Assembly: GCA_030591125.1 (NCBI GenBank)
Contig: JAUVBP010000077.1
Span: forward strand, 1-6,010
Direction of reading: 5' to 3'
Length of the DNA: 6,010 nt
DNA from: Candidatus Woesearchaeota archaeon
Lineage (GTDB): Archaea > Nanobdellota > Nanobdellia > Woesearchaeales > UBA11576
Each line of letters opens with the position of its first letter. The first letter of the stretch is position 1. A program made the position numbers and the translations under genes. The notes below the pieces were generated by a model. The model saw only the letters and a program-made list of their open reading frames with translations. It ran no database searches and was not told where the DNA came from. Below are positions 5,421 through 6,010 of the stretch, piece by piece.

Positions 5421-6010
5421 ATGCTTCATCTCGACATATCAAAGCTGAATATAAAAGATAAGGATTATGCTTCTCTTAAATCTAGACTCAACAAGATTCG
5501 CAGCACAGAGCTGCCTGCTTTTGAAGGTCATATAGAGGATTTCCCTCCCCTGAAGAGGATACTTAAAAGATATCGGAAATATGATAACCTTGTAGTGATA
5601 GGTAACGGAGGTTCAAACACCTCTTTCAAGGCATTCCATAAGGCACTTGTATCTCTGGACCACCCAAAAAGAGTGTTCATCCTGACCACAATGGAACCCG
5701 ACATGATCAACGACCTGAAGAAGGTCCTGCCACGGAGGAAGACACTCGTGATGCCTATAAGCAAATCAGGCAACACAGTAGGGATGATGGAAGCCATGTT
5801 TGCATTTGAAGGTTACAAGATTCTGCCAGTCACCACACCTGACAGTGGCGCACTTTACACGATAGTGAAGAAGATGGGATGGGAGTTCATCCCTCATGGA
5901 CCTGTCGGGGGAAGGTTCTCAGGACTGACCGCTTCAGGTCTGGCTCCTGCAGAGTTTTTCGGCATCGATATCGAGGAATTGGACAACGGAGCAAGGGGTA
6001 TGTACAAGAC
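5421..6010 (+). CDS. pgi: Glucose-6-phosphate isomerase (5' part)
   Basis: Interconverts glucose-6-P and fructose-6-P, supplying the substrate for the neighbouring kinase. The first 196 codons are present and the frame is open at the right edge. The N-terminal SIS domain shows VVIGNGGSNTS (58-68), where most Pgi proteins have GIGGS, and the sugar-phosphate loop SKSGNTV (115-121). The family signature VGGRFSGLTASGLAPAEFFGID follows at 162-183. This is the Pgi superfamily, not the cupin-type isomerase found in some euryarchaea. An in-frame stop at 5409-5411 limits the start to GTG 5412 or ATG 5421; ATG is chosen because GGTG at 5411-5414 can serve as its ribosome-binding site. The structured spacer upstream separates it from tpiA. 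Confidence 0.92.
   Translation, partial: MLHLDISKLNIKDKDYASLKSRLNKIRSTELPAFEGHIEDFPPLKRILKRYRKYDNLVVIGNGGSNTSFKAFHKALVSLDHPKRVFILTTMEPDMINDLKKVLPRRKTLVMPISKSGNTVGMMEAMFAFEGYKILPVTTPDSGALYTIVKKMGWEFIPHGPVGGRFSGLTASGLAPAEFFGIDIEELDNGARGMYK

Overview
The window holds a compact, single-strand (+) glycolysis cluster, most likely from an archaeon. Evidence for archaea: a 222-residue archaeal-type triosephosphate isomerase, purine-rich BRE plus TATA-like promoter candidates, an apparently leaderless gene (PfkB-family kinase), and heavy use of AUA and AGG/AGA codons. The other enzymes (class I GAPDH, 394-residue PGK, class II aldolase, Pgi-type isomerase) are of bacterial style. That mixture is reminiscent of DPANN archaea such as Woesearchaeota, but the lineage is an inference.

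Layout: 2-76 is the 3' end of an unrecognised gene. 77-228 is a structured leader. gap (229-1245) and pgk (1247-2431) are 1 nt apart. 2432-2576 is a spacer with two small hairpins and a promoter. A PfkB-family sugar kinase (2577-3557) and class II fructose-bisphosphate aldolase (3559-4476) are also 1 nt apart. A 70-nt AT-rich promoter spacer precedes tpiA (4547-5215). 5216-5420 is a heavily structured spacer. pgi starts at 5421 and runs off the window.

Together the genes cover glucose-6-P to 3-phosphoglycerate: Pgi makes fructose-6-P, the PfkB kinase probably makes fructose-1,6-bisphosphate, the aldolase splits it, TpiA interconverts the trioses, and GAPDH plus PGK give the first substrate-level ATP. 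All of these steps are reversible except the kinase.

Two non-coding regions deserve attention. (1) The gap leader carries a near-copy of the first ~28 nt of gap (126-153) and, between that copy and the real gene, an antisense segment (168-190) that can pair with either one. This is the geometry of a two-state RNA switch. (2) The tpiA-pgi spacer has a long inverted repeat starting at the tpiA stop codon, followed by three hairpins that abut with no unpaired base between them (5296-5379). I find no CRISPR array, tRNA, rRNA or insertion sequence.
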